Below are positions 53,239 to 62,200 of a DNA stretch of 64,000 bases, one piece after another. Each line of letters opens with the position of its first letter. Position 1 is the first letter of the stretch. The stretch is from Halosimplex salinum (GTDB lineage Archaea > Halobacteriota > Halobacteria > Halobacteriales > Haloarculaceae): positions 372,001 through 436,000 of the forward strand of contig NZ_QWGG01000003.1 of the NCBI RefSeq assembly GCF_003730195.1, in the 5' to 3' direction. The position numbers and the translations under genes were made by a program. A model generated the notes under the pieces. It was given only the letters and a program-made list of their open reading frames with translations. It was not told the DNA's origin and made no database searches.

Positions 53239-53850
53239 ATGGAAGTCGTCAACGTCACCGAAGACGCGGACACGTTCACGTGCAACGCCTACCTCGCGCT
53301 GGGCGAGTCGCCGACGCTCGTCGACGCGGGCGCGATGACCGGCGTCACAGACGTGCTCCGCGACCACACCGACGAGATCGACCGCGTGGTCCTCACGCAC
53401 CAGCACGGCGACCACGTCTCGCAACTCGACGCCGTCCTGGACGAGTTCGACGCGGACCTCTACGCGTACGCCGACCACCCGCGACGCACCCACGAACTCG
53501 CCGAGGGCGACACCGTCACCGTGGGCGACGAGACCTGTGACGTGGTGTACACGCCGGGTCACGCCGACGACCACGTCTCGCTGGTCTCCGACTCGTCGCT
53601 GTTCTCCGGCGACGTGGTCGTCCACGACGACGGCGCGTTCGACGACGGCAGTTTCGGCCGCACCGACATGGCCGGCCAGTCGCGCGAGCGCCTGATCGAG
53701 TCGATCCGGGACCTCCTCGAACAGATGCCCGGCACTGTCGAACACATGTACAGCGGTCACGGAAGCGTGTTCCACGGCGACGTGCGCGAGGTCGTCGAAC
53801 GAGCGCTCGAACGCGCGGAGCGACGCGAGCCGAAGTACCCCGACGAGTAA
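53239..53850 (+). CDS. MBL-fold metallo-hydrolase
   Basis: 203 residues. Zinc motif THQHGDH (His54, His56, Asp58, His59), then GHADDH, SGDVVVHDD and the C-terminal SGHGS (metal-binding His). This is the glyoxalase II / lactonase-like branch; hydrolysis of a thioester or small ester is likely, substrate not assigned. Divergent from the HTH-10 gene. The stop lies in a 21-bp tandem duplication. Confidence 0.9.
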   Translation: MEVVNVTEDADTFTCNAYLALGESPTLVDAGAMTGVTDVLRDHTDEIDRVVLTHQHGDHVSQLDAVLDEFDADLYAYADHPRRTHELAEGDTVTVGDETCDVVYTPGHADDHVSLVSDSSLFSGDVVVHDDGAFDDGSFGRTDMAGQSRERLIESIRDLLEQMPGTVEHMYSGHGSVFHGDVREVVERALERAERREPKYPDE

Positions 53851-53880
53851 ACAGAGCTACCGGACGAGTACCCAGAACTA
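53839..53880. repeat. 21-bp tandem duplication over the MBL hydrolase stop
   Basis: Unit 1 (53839-53859) holds the last codons and TAA; unit 2 (53860-53880) repeats it with four changes. A partial third copy begins at 53881 (ccggacgagg). The stop codon of unit 1 has become tac in unit 2. Confidence 0.75.
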
Positions 53881-53965
53881 CCGGACGAGGAGATCGAACG
53901 GTCGTTTCCACTCGAAACGGTGCCGTCGCTCGACAGTCGGAAAGTGAGAGAGAAGACGGGCCGAA

Positions 53966-54115
53966 TCAGGCGTTGCGGCGCTCTTTGCTCTTGCGCCGGA
54001 GGTTCTTGTAGCCGCACTTGCGGCAGCTCTCGGCGTCGACGGAGTTGCGAGCGTTACAGCGCATGCAGATCTGCTTCTCGAGCTCTCGGTGTTCGGCCGG
54101 ATCGAACTTGGGCAT
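53966..54115 (-). CDS. rpl40e: Ribosomal protein L40e
   Basis: 49 residues: begins [20 protein letters not shown] and ends [13 protein letters not shown]. The zinc site is four cysteines (Cys17, Cys20, Cys31, Cys34) of the C-x-x-C...C-x-x-C type. In eukaryotes this protein is made as a ubiquitin fusion; in archaea it is free, as here. It binds the large ribosomal subunit. Too short to appear in most ORF listings but unmistakable. Confidence 0.95.
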   Translation of the reverse strand: MPKFDPAEHRELEKQICMRCNARNSVDAESCRKCGYKNLRRKSKERRNA

Positions 54116-54247
54116 ACCCGCCCTTCCTCGTCACCGCGTTTAAACGTTGTCTCTCCGCCCCGGCGGTGCTCGACTGCACCGCGCGCCCGACCGCGACAGT
54201 TCGCCGGTTGAGTCACGGTTAACCGCGCCGCGTCCGACTACCCGTCC

Positions 54248-55324
54248 ATGAGCGACCTCTACGACCGCGTCGCGGACCTCCCCCTCGAAATCGACGAGTT
54301 CGACCTCGCACGCCACGAGATGGACACCTCCGCGGGGTTCACGCGCGTCACGACGGAGATAGAGCTCGACGGCGGCGACGAACGCGGCCGTGGCGAGGAC
54401 GTCACTTACGACACCGAGGATCACGACCGGTTGCAGTCGGCCCACGCCGCGGACGACCTCGACTGGGACCTGTCCGGCGAGTACACGTTCGACGAGTTCT
54501 CGGCGATGCTGGCGGACATCGACCTGTTCCCCGAACCGCCGGAGCGGGAGGTCTCACGGCACTACCGCCGCTGGGCCGTCGAGAGCGCGGCGCTGGACCT
54601 CGCACTCCGGCAGGCCGACACCACTTTCGCCGCGGCGCTCGACCGCCGCTACGACCCCGTCCGGTTCGTCGTCTCGACGCGATTGGACACCGAGGGCGAC
54701 CCCTCCGCCGACCGGATCCACCGGTGGCTCGACGTCGACCCCGAGATGGAGTTCAAACTCGACCCCACGGCCGCGTGGACGCCCGACCTGATGGACGAGC
54801 TCGCGGCGACCGACAGCGTGCGCATCCTCGACCTGAAGAGCTACTACGAGGGGACGGACGTGGACACCGACGCCGACCCCGAGCGCTACCGGCAGGTGCT
54901 CGCGGCGTTCCCCGACGCCGTCGTCGAGGACGCGAAGTTCACCGCGGAGACGCGACCGGTCCTGGCGGGCGCCGAGGACCGCCTCTCGTGGGACTACCCC
55001 GTAACCGACGTGGACAGCGTCGAGGCCCTGCCGATCGAACCACAGTGGCTCAATATCAAGCCCTCGCGGTTCGGCACGGTGGCGGACCTGCTCGACACGG
55101 TCGAGTACTGTCTGGAACGCAGGATCTCGCTGTACGGCGGCGGCCAGTACGAACTCGGCGTCGGGCGCGAACACCTCCACGCCGTCGCGTCGGCGTGCTA
55201 CCCCGACGGGCCGAACGACATCGCGCCCAGCGCCTACCACGCGCCAGAACCCCACTCCGACGTGCCCGCGAGCCCGCTCGACCCGCCCGCGGAGCCGACG
55301 GGACTGCGCTGGGCTCGGGAGTGA
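54248..55324 (+). CDS. Enolase-superfamily (MLE/MR-like) protein
   Basis: 358 residues. The barrel motifs are in order: MEFKLDP (about 178), VRILDLKSYY (about 200), VVEDAKF (about 227), RLSWDYPVTD (about 250) and LNIKPSRFG (about 275). These match the acidic metal ligands and Lys positions of the enolase superfamily (mandelate racemase / muconate lactonising), though the acid at the second position is not certain. The N-terminal capping domain is unusually Asp-rich. Substrate unknown. Confidence 0.75.
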   Translation: MSDLYDRVADLPLEIDEFDLARHEMDTSAGFTRVTTEIELDGGDERGRGEDVTYDTEDHDRLQSAHAADDLDWDLSGEYTFDEFSAMLADIDLFPEPPEREVSRHYRRWAVESAALDLALRQADTTFAAALDRRYDPVRFVVSTRLDTEGDPSADRIHRWLDVDPEMEFKLDPTAAWTPDLMDELAATDSVRILDLKSYYEGTDVDTDADPERYRQVLAAFPDAVVEDAKFTAETRPVLAGAEDRLSWDYPVTDVDSVEALPIEPQWLNIKPSRFGTVADLLDTVEYCLERRISLYGGGQYELGVGREHLHAVASACYPDGPNDIAPSAYHAPEPHSDVPASPLDPPAEPTGLRWARE

Positions 55325-55369
55325 CTCGGTCGGGGATCGAGCGCTCCCGCCCCGGACCCCGCCCGTCGC

Positions 55370-56437
55370 TCAATCCGTGATCGATTCGACGCGGACGATC
55401 TCCGCCTCGATGTCCTCGCCGACCGCGCCCCAGCCGCCGACCTCGACCTCGCCGCTTTCCGTCGCGACGACGATGCTGACGGTTCCGCCGAGTTCGTCGT
55501 AGGAGGGGTCGGTGACGGACCCGTTGCCGTCGCCGAGTCGGACGTCGACGAGTCGCCCCCGGACGTCGACGGGGTCGCCGGTGTCGGTGTCGCGGCCGTG
55601 GACGGCGACGGTGACGGTCGCGCCCTCGTCGGCGACGACCGCGGCGTGGCGGACGAACTCCTCGATGCTGACGTAGACGGTGTCGTCCTCGTCGGCGACG
55701 TGGACCCGCTCTGCGGGGACCCACCCGCAGGTGAGAAACGACCAGTGAAAGAGGAAGGTCAGGAGGTCGTCGCCGACCTGGACGCCGTACTCCTCGTCGG
55801 CGTGGACGTTCGGCGAGAGGAAGCCCTGCCGGCGGTCGACGACGGTGAGGAACGAGCCGGGCGACCGGGAGTGGCGCACCTCGGTGATGGGGCTGCCGAC
55901 GAGGTCCTCGGGACCGATCTCGGAGTCGGCGATCGGCCCGTTGATCGACGCGTGGACGACGACGCCGCGCCCGGCGGCGGACTCCAGCGCGGGGCGGAGT
56001 TCCGTGAACTGCTCTGCGGTCCCGCCGAACTCGACGGAGACGTTCGCCGCTTCGATGGCGGCGCGAGCGTTCTCGACGACCGTCCGCTGGCGTTTGACGA
56101 CGCTGACGCGGTGCTCGCTCGGGTCCGGCCGCTCCCAGCGCTCCTCGATCTCGTCGGCCGCGTCGGCCAGTAACTCCCCCGTCGACCGGAGTTCGTCGAG
56201 TACCGTCCCCGGTTCGTCCGCCCGGGCGTGCAACCGGTCGCGCTCGACGGCCTCCACGAAGCCGCGGTCCTCCAGCGTCCGCACGACGTCGTACACCTGC
56301 GAGGTGGGCACACCGGCCTGCTCGGCCACGTCGACGACCGGCGCCGTCCCCTTGTCGAGCAGCCCCAGATACACGGCCGCCTGGTACTCCGTCAGGCCCG
56401 CGCGCTCCAGCGCCTCGCGGAGTCGATCCGTCTCCAT
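55370..56437 (-). CDS. TrmB-family transcriptional regulator
   Basis: 355 residues. N-terminal winged helix (LERAGLTEYQAAVYLGLLDKGTAPVVDVAEQAGVPTSQVYDVVRTLEDRGFVE, about 8-60), then a coiled linker and a C-terminal TrmB sugar-sensing domain (about 130-350). TrmB proteins bind sugars and control sugar metabolism or uptake genes in archaea. It is divergent from a GH9 cellulase (156-bp spacer) and probably controls it. Start METDRL. Confidence 0.9.
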   Translation of the reverse strand: METDRLREALERAGLTEYQAAVYLGLLDKGTAPVVDVAEQAGVPTSQVYDVVRTLEDRGFVEAVERDRLHARADEPGTVLDELRSTGELLADAADEIEERWERPDPSEHRVSVVKRQRTVVENARAAIEAANVSVEFGGTAEQFTELRPALESAAGRGVVVHASINGPIADSEIGPEDLVGSPITEVRHSRSPGSFLTVVDRRQGFLSPNVHADEEYGVQVGDDLLTFLFHWSFLTCGWVPAERVHVADEDDTVYVSIEEFVRHAAVVADEGATVTVAVHGRDTDTGDPVDVRGRLVDVRLGDGNGSVTDPSYDELGGTVSIVVATESGEVEVGGWGAVGEDIEAEIVRVESITD

Positions 56438-56558
56438 GCCCGACGATGCTCCCCGCCGGAGTAAAGCGTTCCCCTGCCCCCAGGCGATCCACCGCCGATC
56501 GCTCTGGACCTCACTACACAACAACGCGCTGTAAATTTCTCAGAGTTATTGTGGGAAA

Positions 56559-56570
56559 ATTATTAGTATA
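56559..56570 (+). promoter_or_regulatory. Promoter element of the cellulase gene
   Basis: attattagtata is a strong AT-rich TATA-type stretch 23-34 bp before the GH9 ATG (56593), with a T/A-rich flank (ttattgtggg). It fits a leaderless transcript. Confidence 0.55.
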
Positions 56571-56592
56571 CCGTCCCGAATACGTGTTGGAT

Positions 56593-58539
56593 ATGGTGGA
56601 CGACAGCGAGCGGGTGTCGCGACGGGCGATGCTCGCCGCGGGCGTGACCGGGGTGGCCGCGTTCGCGGGGTGTCCCGGACAGGGTGGATCGACTGCGACA
56701 CAGGGCGAGCGCGACGGCGACGCGGCGGGCGACGGGTCGGACGCGGACGGTGAGCCCTCGACTGACGCGGACACCGACGCCGACGGCGACCCCGGGTCGA
56801 CGGAGGTGAACGAGCCCCCGGAGACGGCGGCCGACCCGCCGACGGAACTCGACCCGGCGGAGTCCGGCGAGTCGGTCCTCGTCGACCAGGTCGGGTACCG
56901 GCCGCCAGACCCGAAGGGAGCGGTCGTGCGGGCGGACGCGACGGCGTTCACCGTCTTCGACGCCGAGAGCGGCGACGCCGTCACGAGCGGCGAACTCTCG
57001 GACCCCTCCGAGGACGCCGCCTCCGGCGACACGGTGCGCCACGCCGACTTCAGTGGCGTGAGCCAACCGGGGACCTACCAGTTGGCACTCGGCGACGGTA
57101 GCGTCGCCTCCCACGAATTCGAAGTTGCGGACGGCGTCTGGGGCCGGACGCTCGCCGAACTGTGCCGGCGATACACGCTCCGCCGGGCGAACACCCGCAT
57201 CGAGGACCCCGTCACGGGTCTCGAGTTCGGGCCGGGCCACCCGCAGGACGCCGAGGCCCGGATGTACTTCGGCGACGAGTTCCGCGACGAGGGGGACACA
57301 GTCGACGTGAGCGGCGGCTGGTACGACGCCGGCGACTACGGCAAGTACGTCACGCCGGGCGCGATCACCGCCGGTCAGCTGCTGCTGGCCTACGAGCAGC
57401 ACCCGGACACCTTCGAGACGGGGCAACTCGCCATGCCCGACGGCGTGTCGACGGCTGGACGCGAGACGGGCATGCCGGACCTGCTGGCGGAGGTGAAGTT
57501 CAAACTCGAGTGGCTGGAGAAGATGCAGCGGCCCGACGGCGCCGTCTATCACAAGGTCTCGGGGACGAACTGGCCGGGGATGGACACGAGTCCGACCGAA
57601 GACGACCAGACCCGCTACGTGTTCGGGCTCTCGACGTACGGGACGGGGATGGTCGCCGGCGTGATGGCGATGGCCGCCCGGATCTACCGCGAGTTCGACG
57701 CCGACTTCGCCGATCGGATGCTGGAGAACGCCCGGAATGCCCAGTCGTACCTCGAAGCGAACCCCGATTCGGAGTTTCGCCGCGACGAGGGGCAGGACGA
57801 CGGCTCGGGCGGGTACGCGAAGACCAGCGACCGCGAGGAGCGGTTCTGGGCCGCCGCCGAACTGCTGAAGACCACCGGGGAGAGTCGCTACGCCGACTAC
57901 CTCGAATCGGAACTCGCCGACCGCTTCGGAATCGCCCCGCCGGCGGTGACCTGGGGCAACGCGCTCCTGCTGGGCCACTGGGCGTACTACACGGCCGAGG
58001 CGGGGGACGAGGACCGGCAGTCGACCATCGCCGAGCAGCTGGTCGCCGACGCGGACGAACTGGTCGAGCACGTCGGCTCGGAGGGGTACCGCGTCTCGCT
58101 GTCGACCGACCAGTACTACTGGGCGTCGGCGAAGGTCGCCGTCGCGAAGGGCAACAAGCTCCTCCTCGCCAACGAGATCGAGCCGAACGAGGCGTACGTC
58201 GAGGCGGCGCTCGACCAGATTCACTACGTGCTCGGGCGGACGCCCACGACCTACTCCTACGTCACGGGGTCGGGCGAGACCGCCCCGCAGAACCCCCACA
58301 GCCGGACCGTCGAGAGCACGGGAATCAACGTCCCGGGGAACCTCGTCGGCGGCCCGAACGCCAGCGCGGACGACCCCGAGCTCGCGGAGCTGATCGAAGA
58401 CGAGAGCCCGCCGCCCGCGAAGTGCTATCTCGACGTGACCGGCTCCTACGCCTCGAACGAGCCCGCCATCGACTACGCGGCGCCGCTCGTGTTCGCGCTC
58501 GCGGCGTTCACCCCGGCGTCGGCCATCGGCGTCGAATAG
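56593..58539 (+). CDS. Glycoside hydrolase family 9 cellulase, lipoprotein
   Basis: 648 residues. Tat signal (VSRRAMLAAGV) and lipobox (AFAGC), acidic linker (about 20-95), CelD_N Ig-like domain (about 95-205; VLVDQVGYRPPDPKGAVVR), then the GH9 catalytic (alpha/alpha)6 barrel. The catalytic Asp pair is Asp245 and Asp248 in GGWYDAGDYGKY and the proton donor is Glu623 in SNEPAIDYAAP. An inverting endo- or processive beta-1,4-glucanase acting outside the cell. No cellulose-binding module is seen. Divergent from trmB. Confidence 0.95.
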   Translation: MVDDSERVSRRAMLAAGVTGVAAFAGCPGQGGSTATQGERDGDAAGDGSDADGEPSTDADTDADGDPGSTEVNEPPETAADPPTELDPAESGESVLVDQVGYRPPDPKGAVVRADATAFTVFDAESGDAVTSGELSDPSEDAASGDTVRHADFSGVSQPGTYQLALGDGSVASHEFEVADGVWGRTLAELCRRYTLRRANTRIEDPVTGLEFGPGHPQDAEARMYFGDEFRDEGDTVDVSGGWYDAGDYGKYVTPGAITAGQLLLAYEQHPDTFETGQLAMPDGVSTAGRETGMPDLLAEVKFKLEWLEKMQRPDGAVYHKVSGTNWPGMDTSPTEDDQTRYVFGLSTYGTGMVAGVMAMAARIYREFDADFADRMLENARNAQSYLEANPDSEFRRDEGQDDGSGGYAKTSDREERFWAAAELLKTTGESRYADYLESELADRFGIAPPAVTWGNALLLGHWAYYTAEAGDEDRQSTIAEQLVADADELVEHVGSEGYRVSLSTDQYYWASAKVAVAKGNKLLLANEIEPNEAYVEAALDQIHYVLGRTPTTYSYVTGSGETAPQNPHSRTVESTGINVPGNLVGGPNASADDPELAELIEDESPPPAKCYLDVTGSYASNEPAIDYAAPLVFALAAFTPASAIGVE

Positions 58540-58610
58540 CACGACATCAGCCGCTCGACCCGCCGTTCGCGGCGTTCGGACGCCGCAAATATGTGATCGG
58601 CTAGTGAAAA

Positions 58611-58714
58611 GTATTACAAGAGGTGCTTTCGCTCTTGCTGACATGGTTGGTACACACCGACCCAGGGGAATCGGGCAGGAACGCGGCGCGCGCGTCGTGG
58701 AGGTGGGCGCATGA
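58611..58714 (+). promoter_or_regulatory. Promoter and possible leaderless upstream ORF of the DUF4870 gene
   Basis: TATA-like gtattacaag (58611-58620) is followed at 58643 by an ATG-initiated 23-codon frame (MVGTHRPRGIGQERGAR...) ending in TGA at 58712-58714, overlapping the DUF4870 ATG as ATGA. This would be a leader peptide coupled to the main gene. Confidence 0.4.
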
Positions 58715-59484
58715 GCGACGAACAGCCGGACGGCTCCGACCCGAGCGAGAACGGACAGTCGACGGACGACCAGTCCGTCGAGGAACGGACGGTCGACGGA
58801 CAGACGGTGGAAGGCCAGTCGACTGGCGGGCAGTCGGTGGAGGGTCAATCCACGGGCGGTCAGTCGGCCGACGGGCAACCCGCCGAGAACGGTTCGACTG
58901 ACGAGCAATCTACCGACGGCCAGTCGACCGGCGGTCAGTCCACGGGTGGTCAATCCACGGGTGGCCAGTCGACCGAGGACCGGAGTGCAGGCCAGACGGG
59001 CGGGCAGAGCACGGGCCAGACGGGCGGCCAGAGCGCCGGTCAGCCCAGTGGACAGACCGCGGGGCAGTCGGGCGGGCAGAGCGGGCAGACGGTTCAGCGG
59101 GGCGATTCGATGACCGGCCCGGCGGCCGGGGGGACCGACCTCGAGCCGAACGTCGCGGCGGCCATCGCGTACGTGGTCGCGCCGCTGACGGGCGTCCTCA
59201 TGCTGCTGCTCGAAGGCGACGAGGACGACTTCGTGCGCTTTCACTCGATTCAGAGCATCGGCTTCGGGGTCGCCGTAATCGGCGTCTACATCGTCATCGG
59301 AATGATCGTCGGCGTCCTCACCGCGATACCGTTCGTGGGCGACTTCTTCGCGTTACTGGTGCTCCCGCTGAACGGGTTCGTCGGCCTCGCGGCGTTCGTC
59401 GGCTGGGCGCTGCTGATCCTGAAGGCTCACCAGGGCGAGCGCTACGCGCTCCCGATCATCGGGCCGATCGCCGCGTCGAACTGA
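58711..59484 (+). CDS. DUF4870 (Tic20-like) membrane protein with a Gln/Ser/Gly-rich tail
   Basis: 257 residues. The first 130 or so are low-complexity repeats of QSTGGQS type (about 20 copies), predicted disordered. The C-terminal part has three to four helices (AAIAYVVAPLTGVLMLLLEGDEDDFVRFHSIQSIGFGVAVIGVYIVIGMIVGVL..) of the DUF4870 family, small membrane proteins of unknown function. The repeats are not typical of the family. Confidence 0.82.
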   Translation: MSDEQPDGSDPSENGQSTDDQSVEERTVDGQTVEGQSTGGQSVEGQSTGGQSADGQPAENGSTDEQSTDGQSTGGQSTGGQSTGGQSTEDRSAGQTGGQSTGQTGGQSAGQPSGQTAGQSGGQSGQTVQRGDSMTGPAAGGTDLEPNVAAAIAYVVAPLTGVLMLLLEGDEDDFVRFHSIQSIGFGVAVIGVYIVIGMIVGVLTAIPFVGDFFALLVLPLNGFVGLAAFVGWALLILKAHQGERYALPIIGPIAASN

Positions 59485-59532
59485 CGCCGACCGCAATTCT
59501 TCCGGGCCCGGTCACCCGCCGCCAGCGACGGC

Positions 59533-60042
59533 TCACTCGTCGGCGAGATAGTCGTCCTGCACGGCGAGCACGTCCGTCGAGTCCGCGCAGTCGGCGTAGC
59601 GCGCGAGCGGTTCCTCGTTGAGTTCGAGGAAGGTGTGTCCCCACGAGAACACGGAGAGGATCTCCTCGGCCTGTTCGCGCTCGCCGAGGATACAGAGCGC
59701 GCCCGCGAACGCCTCGACGGTGTTCAACTGGAAGGCGGTCCCGTAGTTGACGGGGTTCCCGGCGACGAGGAAGGGGAGCGAGCGGTGGATCCCCTCCAGG
59801 TCGAAGGCCTCGCGCTCGGCGGTCTCCCACGAGCAGTCGAGGGCGACGAGGCGGTCGCGGCGAGCGCCCGTCCCCTCGCGGTCTGCGGGCGAGAGCGCCT
59901 GGTCGGCGAAGGGGTTGAGGACGATCCCCGGCGGCGTCGACCGCGTCGCGCGGTGTAACTCGGCGTGGTCGAACTTCGCGAGCCGCCGCGCCGAACACTT
60001 GTCGGGGTCGTCGTCCCCCTCGTACCGGACGTGTAACTCCAC
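59533..60042 (-). CDS. tsr3: rRNA aminocarboxypropyltransferase Tsr3
   Basis: 169 residues from a GTG. Transfers the aminocarboxypropyl group of SAM to N1-methylpseudouridine in helix 31 of the small-subunit rRNA. Typical DUF367/Tsr3 features are the start [50 protein letters not shown] and [20 protein letters not shown] (SAM pocket region). Conserved across archaea. Convergent with the DUF4870 gene, divergent from the peroxiredoxin gene. Confidence 0.92.
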   Translation of the reverse strand: MELHVRYEGDDDPDKCSARRLAKFDHAELHRATRSTPPGIVLNPFADQALSPADREGTGARRDRLVALDCSWETAEREAFDLEGIHRSLPFLVAGNPVNYGTAFQLNTVEAFAGALCILGEREQAEEILSVFSWGHTFLELNEEPLARYADCADSTDVLAVQDDYLADE

Positions 60043-60177
60043 GGGCGGGGTACTCGCCGCGGTGGCAAAAGCCGCTCGGACCGGCGACACCGCCCGAGCG
60101 GTCGACCGGCGAACGCCGATTCTGTCCGTGAAAACGCTGGGAACACCTATATACGATAACTCGTGTGTTATGGTACA

Positions 60178-61731
60178 ATGCTCTCGGAGGGCGCCGACGC
60201 ACCCGCGGTCAGCCTGCCCGCCTACGTCGACGGCGAACGGCGACAGGTCGACCTCGACGAGTACCTCGGTGACGGGATCGTCGTCCTCGCGTTCTACCCC
60301 GCGGACTTCAACCCCGCCTGCACGATGCAGACCTCCGACCTGGGCGATCTGGATCTCTTCACGATGCAGAAAGACGTCTCCGTGTTCGGGGTCTCGCCCG
60401 ACAGCACCTACAGCCACGAGGCGTTCGCCGAGCGGTACGGGCTGAACGTCCCGCTGTTGAGCGACCGGGCGGGGACGGCCGCCGACGCCTACGACGTGGC
60501 GATGGAGACCGAGACCGGCGAGTCGCTCGTCCAGCGGGCGGTGTTCGTCGTCGACCACCGCGGAACGGTCCAGTACGCCTGGGGGACCGACGACCTCGAA
60601 GCGACCATCGACGTGCGGCCGGTGAAAGAAGCCGTCGGCGACATCGGCGGCGACGACACCGCGCTCGAACGCTACCGGGTCGGCCACGAGAAGTACGTCG
60701 CCGGTCGCCAGGCGTTCACCGACGCGATGGCCGAGTACGAGGACCGCGAGTGGATGGACGCCCGCAGCGGGTTCGAGGCGGCCGAGCCCCACTTCACGGC
60801 CGCCGCGGACCACTTCGACACGGCCGTCAGGTTCGCCGAGACCGCCGACTTCGAGACCGTGGTCGACCGCACTCAGGAGAAGGCCGACACGCTCTCACAC
60901 GCCGCCAGCTGGCTGGCCGACTCCGCCGACGCCCTCTCCAGCGGCCGCGGCAAACAGGGCTCGCAGTATCGCGACGACGCCCAGCGCCTCCTCGACACCG
61001 CGAGCGACCTCTCCGAACCCCCCGAACCGGACGCGTTCGCGCTCACGGGCGACGGGATCGACATCGGCGACGCAGTGGTCGTCGAACCCGAGGACGACGG
61101 CGACTACGACTGGCGGGCCGACGACGGCGACCCCGTCGACGCCGACCTCGCAGTCGACGACGCTGACCTCGACGCGGCCGTCGCCGAGGGGACCGACGAG
61201 TACGCCGAGACGGCGGGTGAGTCCGACACGGTGGAGGGCGACCTGGAGATGAACCTCGACGCCGTCGACGCGACCGACGACGACGCGCTGGACGCGGCCG
61301 ACGCGGCGGACGCCGACAGCGAGTCGAGCGTCGAGGGAGACACGGTGGAAGGCGACCTGGAGATGAACCTCTACGCCGTCGAGGCGTCCGAGGGCGAGGG
61401 GACGGACGGTGACGCGGAGACGACAGCCGGCGACGCGGAGACCTCCGGCGGTCCCACGACGGCCGGCGGAGCCCCCGACGGACCGACCGGAGAGGGCGAC
61501 GGCGCTGGGGTGGAGACGACCGCTTCCGGCGACGAGACAGGAGCCGAAAGCGGCGATGCGGTCGGCGAGGACGGCGAGACGGGCGATGACGGACCGGGAG
61601 CCGACGGATCGGGGGACGCCGACGCGGACGACGACGAGGACGTGGAGGAACTCGACCTCGTCGACCCGACCGAGGGAGCGGACGAGGAGGAGACGGACGA
61701 ACGCGCCGACTGGGACATCCCCGGTCGGTGA
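60178..61731 (+). CDS. Peroxiredoxin-like protein with a long acidic tail
   Basis: 517 residues. N-terminal thioredoxin-fold peroxiredoxin (residues 1-150) with peroxidatic Cys48 in [12 protein letters not shown]. No obvious resolving Cys elsewhere. Then a helical segment (about 165-290; alpha-rich, [39 protein letters not shown]) and about 220 residues of acidic, disordered sequence with two copies of [16 protein letters not shown]. A TATA-like ctatatacg (60148-60156) lies before the ATG. The tail is not part of known peroxiredoxins. Confidence 0.82.
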   Translation: MLSEGADAPAVSLPAYVDGERRQVDLDEYLGDGIVVLAFYPADFNPACTMQTSDLGDLDLFTMQKDVSVFGVSPDSTYSHEAFAERYGLNVPLLSDRAGTAADAYDVAMETETGESLVQRAVFVVDHRGTVQYAWGTDDLEATIDVRPVKEAVGDIGGDDTALERYRVGHEKYVAGRQAFTDAMAEYEDREWMDARSGFEAAEPHFTAAADHFDTAVRFAETADFETVVDRTQEKADTLSHAASWLADSADALSSGRGKQGSQYRDDAQRLLDTASDLSEPPEPDAFALTGDGIDIGDAVVVEPEDDGDYDWRADDGDPVDADLAVDDADLDAAVAEGTDEYAETAGESDTVEGDLEMNLDAVDATDDDALDAADAADADSESSVEGDTVEGDLEMNLYAVEASEGEGTDGDAETTAGDAETSGGPTTAGGAPDGPTGEGDGAGVETTASGDETGAESGDAVGEDGETGDDGPGADGSGDADADDDEDVEELDLVDPTEGADEEETDERADWDIPGR

Positions 61732-61794
61732 GGGCGTGCGGCGGAGCCGTGGAGTGACCGGCGTCCTCTTGTCGCGGCCCCGCCAAACACGCCT

Positions 61795-62160
61795 ATGAGC
61801 GACCGCGCCGTCGAGCGGGCGCGCGCCTACTACCGCGCGCTCGACGACCACGACTACGACGCCCTCGCGGACCTGCTCGCCGACGGGTTCGTCCACGACC
61901 GTCCCGATCTGACCCTCGACGGGTGCGAGCGCTTCGTCGCGTTCATGCGCGAAGAACGACCACAGAAAGACACGACCCACCGCGTCGAAGCGGTGTATCG
62001 CGTTCATGAAGACGAGAGAGGGTACGAACGTGAGACAGGCGGCGCCGTCGCAGTCCGCGGCCGCTTGCTCGACGCCGACGGCGAGCAGATCACGGCGTTC
62101 GTCGACGTGTTCACCGTCGGCGATCCCGGTCTCGAACGGATCGACACCTACACGCACTAA
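61795..62160 (+). CDS. NTF2-like (SnoaL-type) protein
   Basis: 121 residues with the cone-shaped fold: helix RAVERARAYYRALDDHDYDALADLLADGFVHDRPDLTLDGCERFVAFMREE, then strands RVEAVYRVHE, GAVAVRGRLLDADG and ITAFVDVFTVGDPGLERIDTYT. Members range from enzymes to binding proteins; no substrate can be given. Its stop lies 41 bp before a tandem-repeat array. Confidence 0.8.
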   Translation: MSDRAVERARAYYRALDDHDYDALADLLADGFVHDRPDLTLDGCERFVAFMREERPQKDTTHRVEAVYRVHEDERGYERETGGAVAVRGRLLDADGEQITAFVDVFTVGDPGLERIDTYTH

Positions 62161-62200
62161 AACGGTTCAAAAGGGGTGTTCGATGGCGTAGCGCCGCTAC

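Noticed and set aside
56563-59244. Open frame of 893 codons antisense to the cellulase
   Set aside because: Shadow of high-GC coding DNA: Arg/Val/Leu-rich, no domain, overlaps a complete GH9 gene and the DUF4870 gene.
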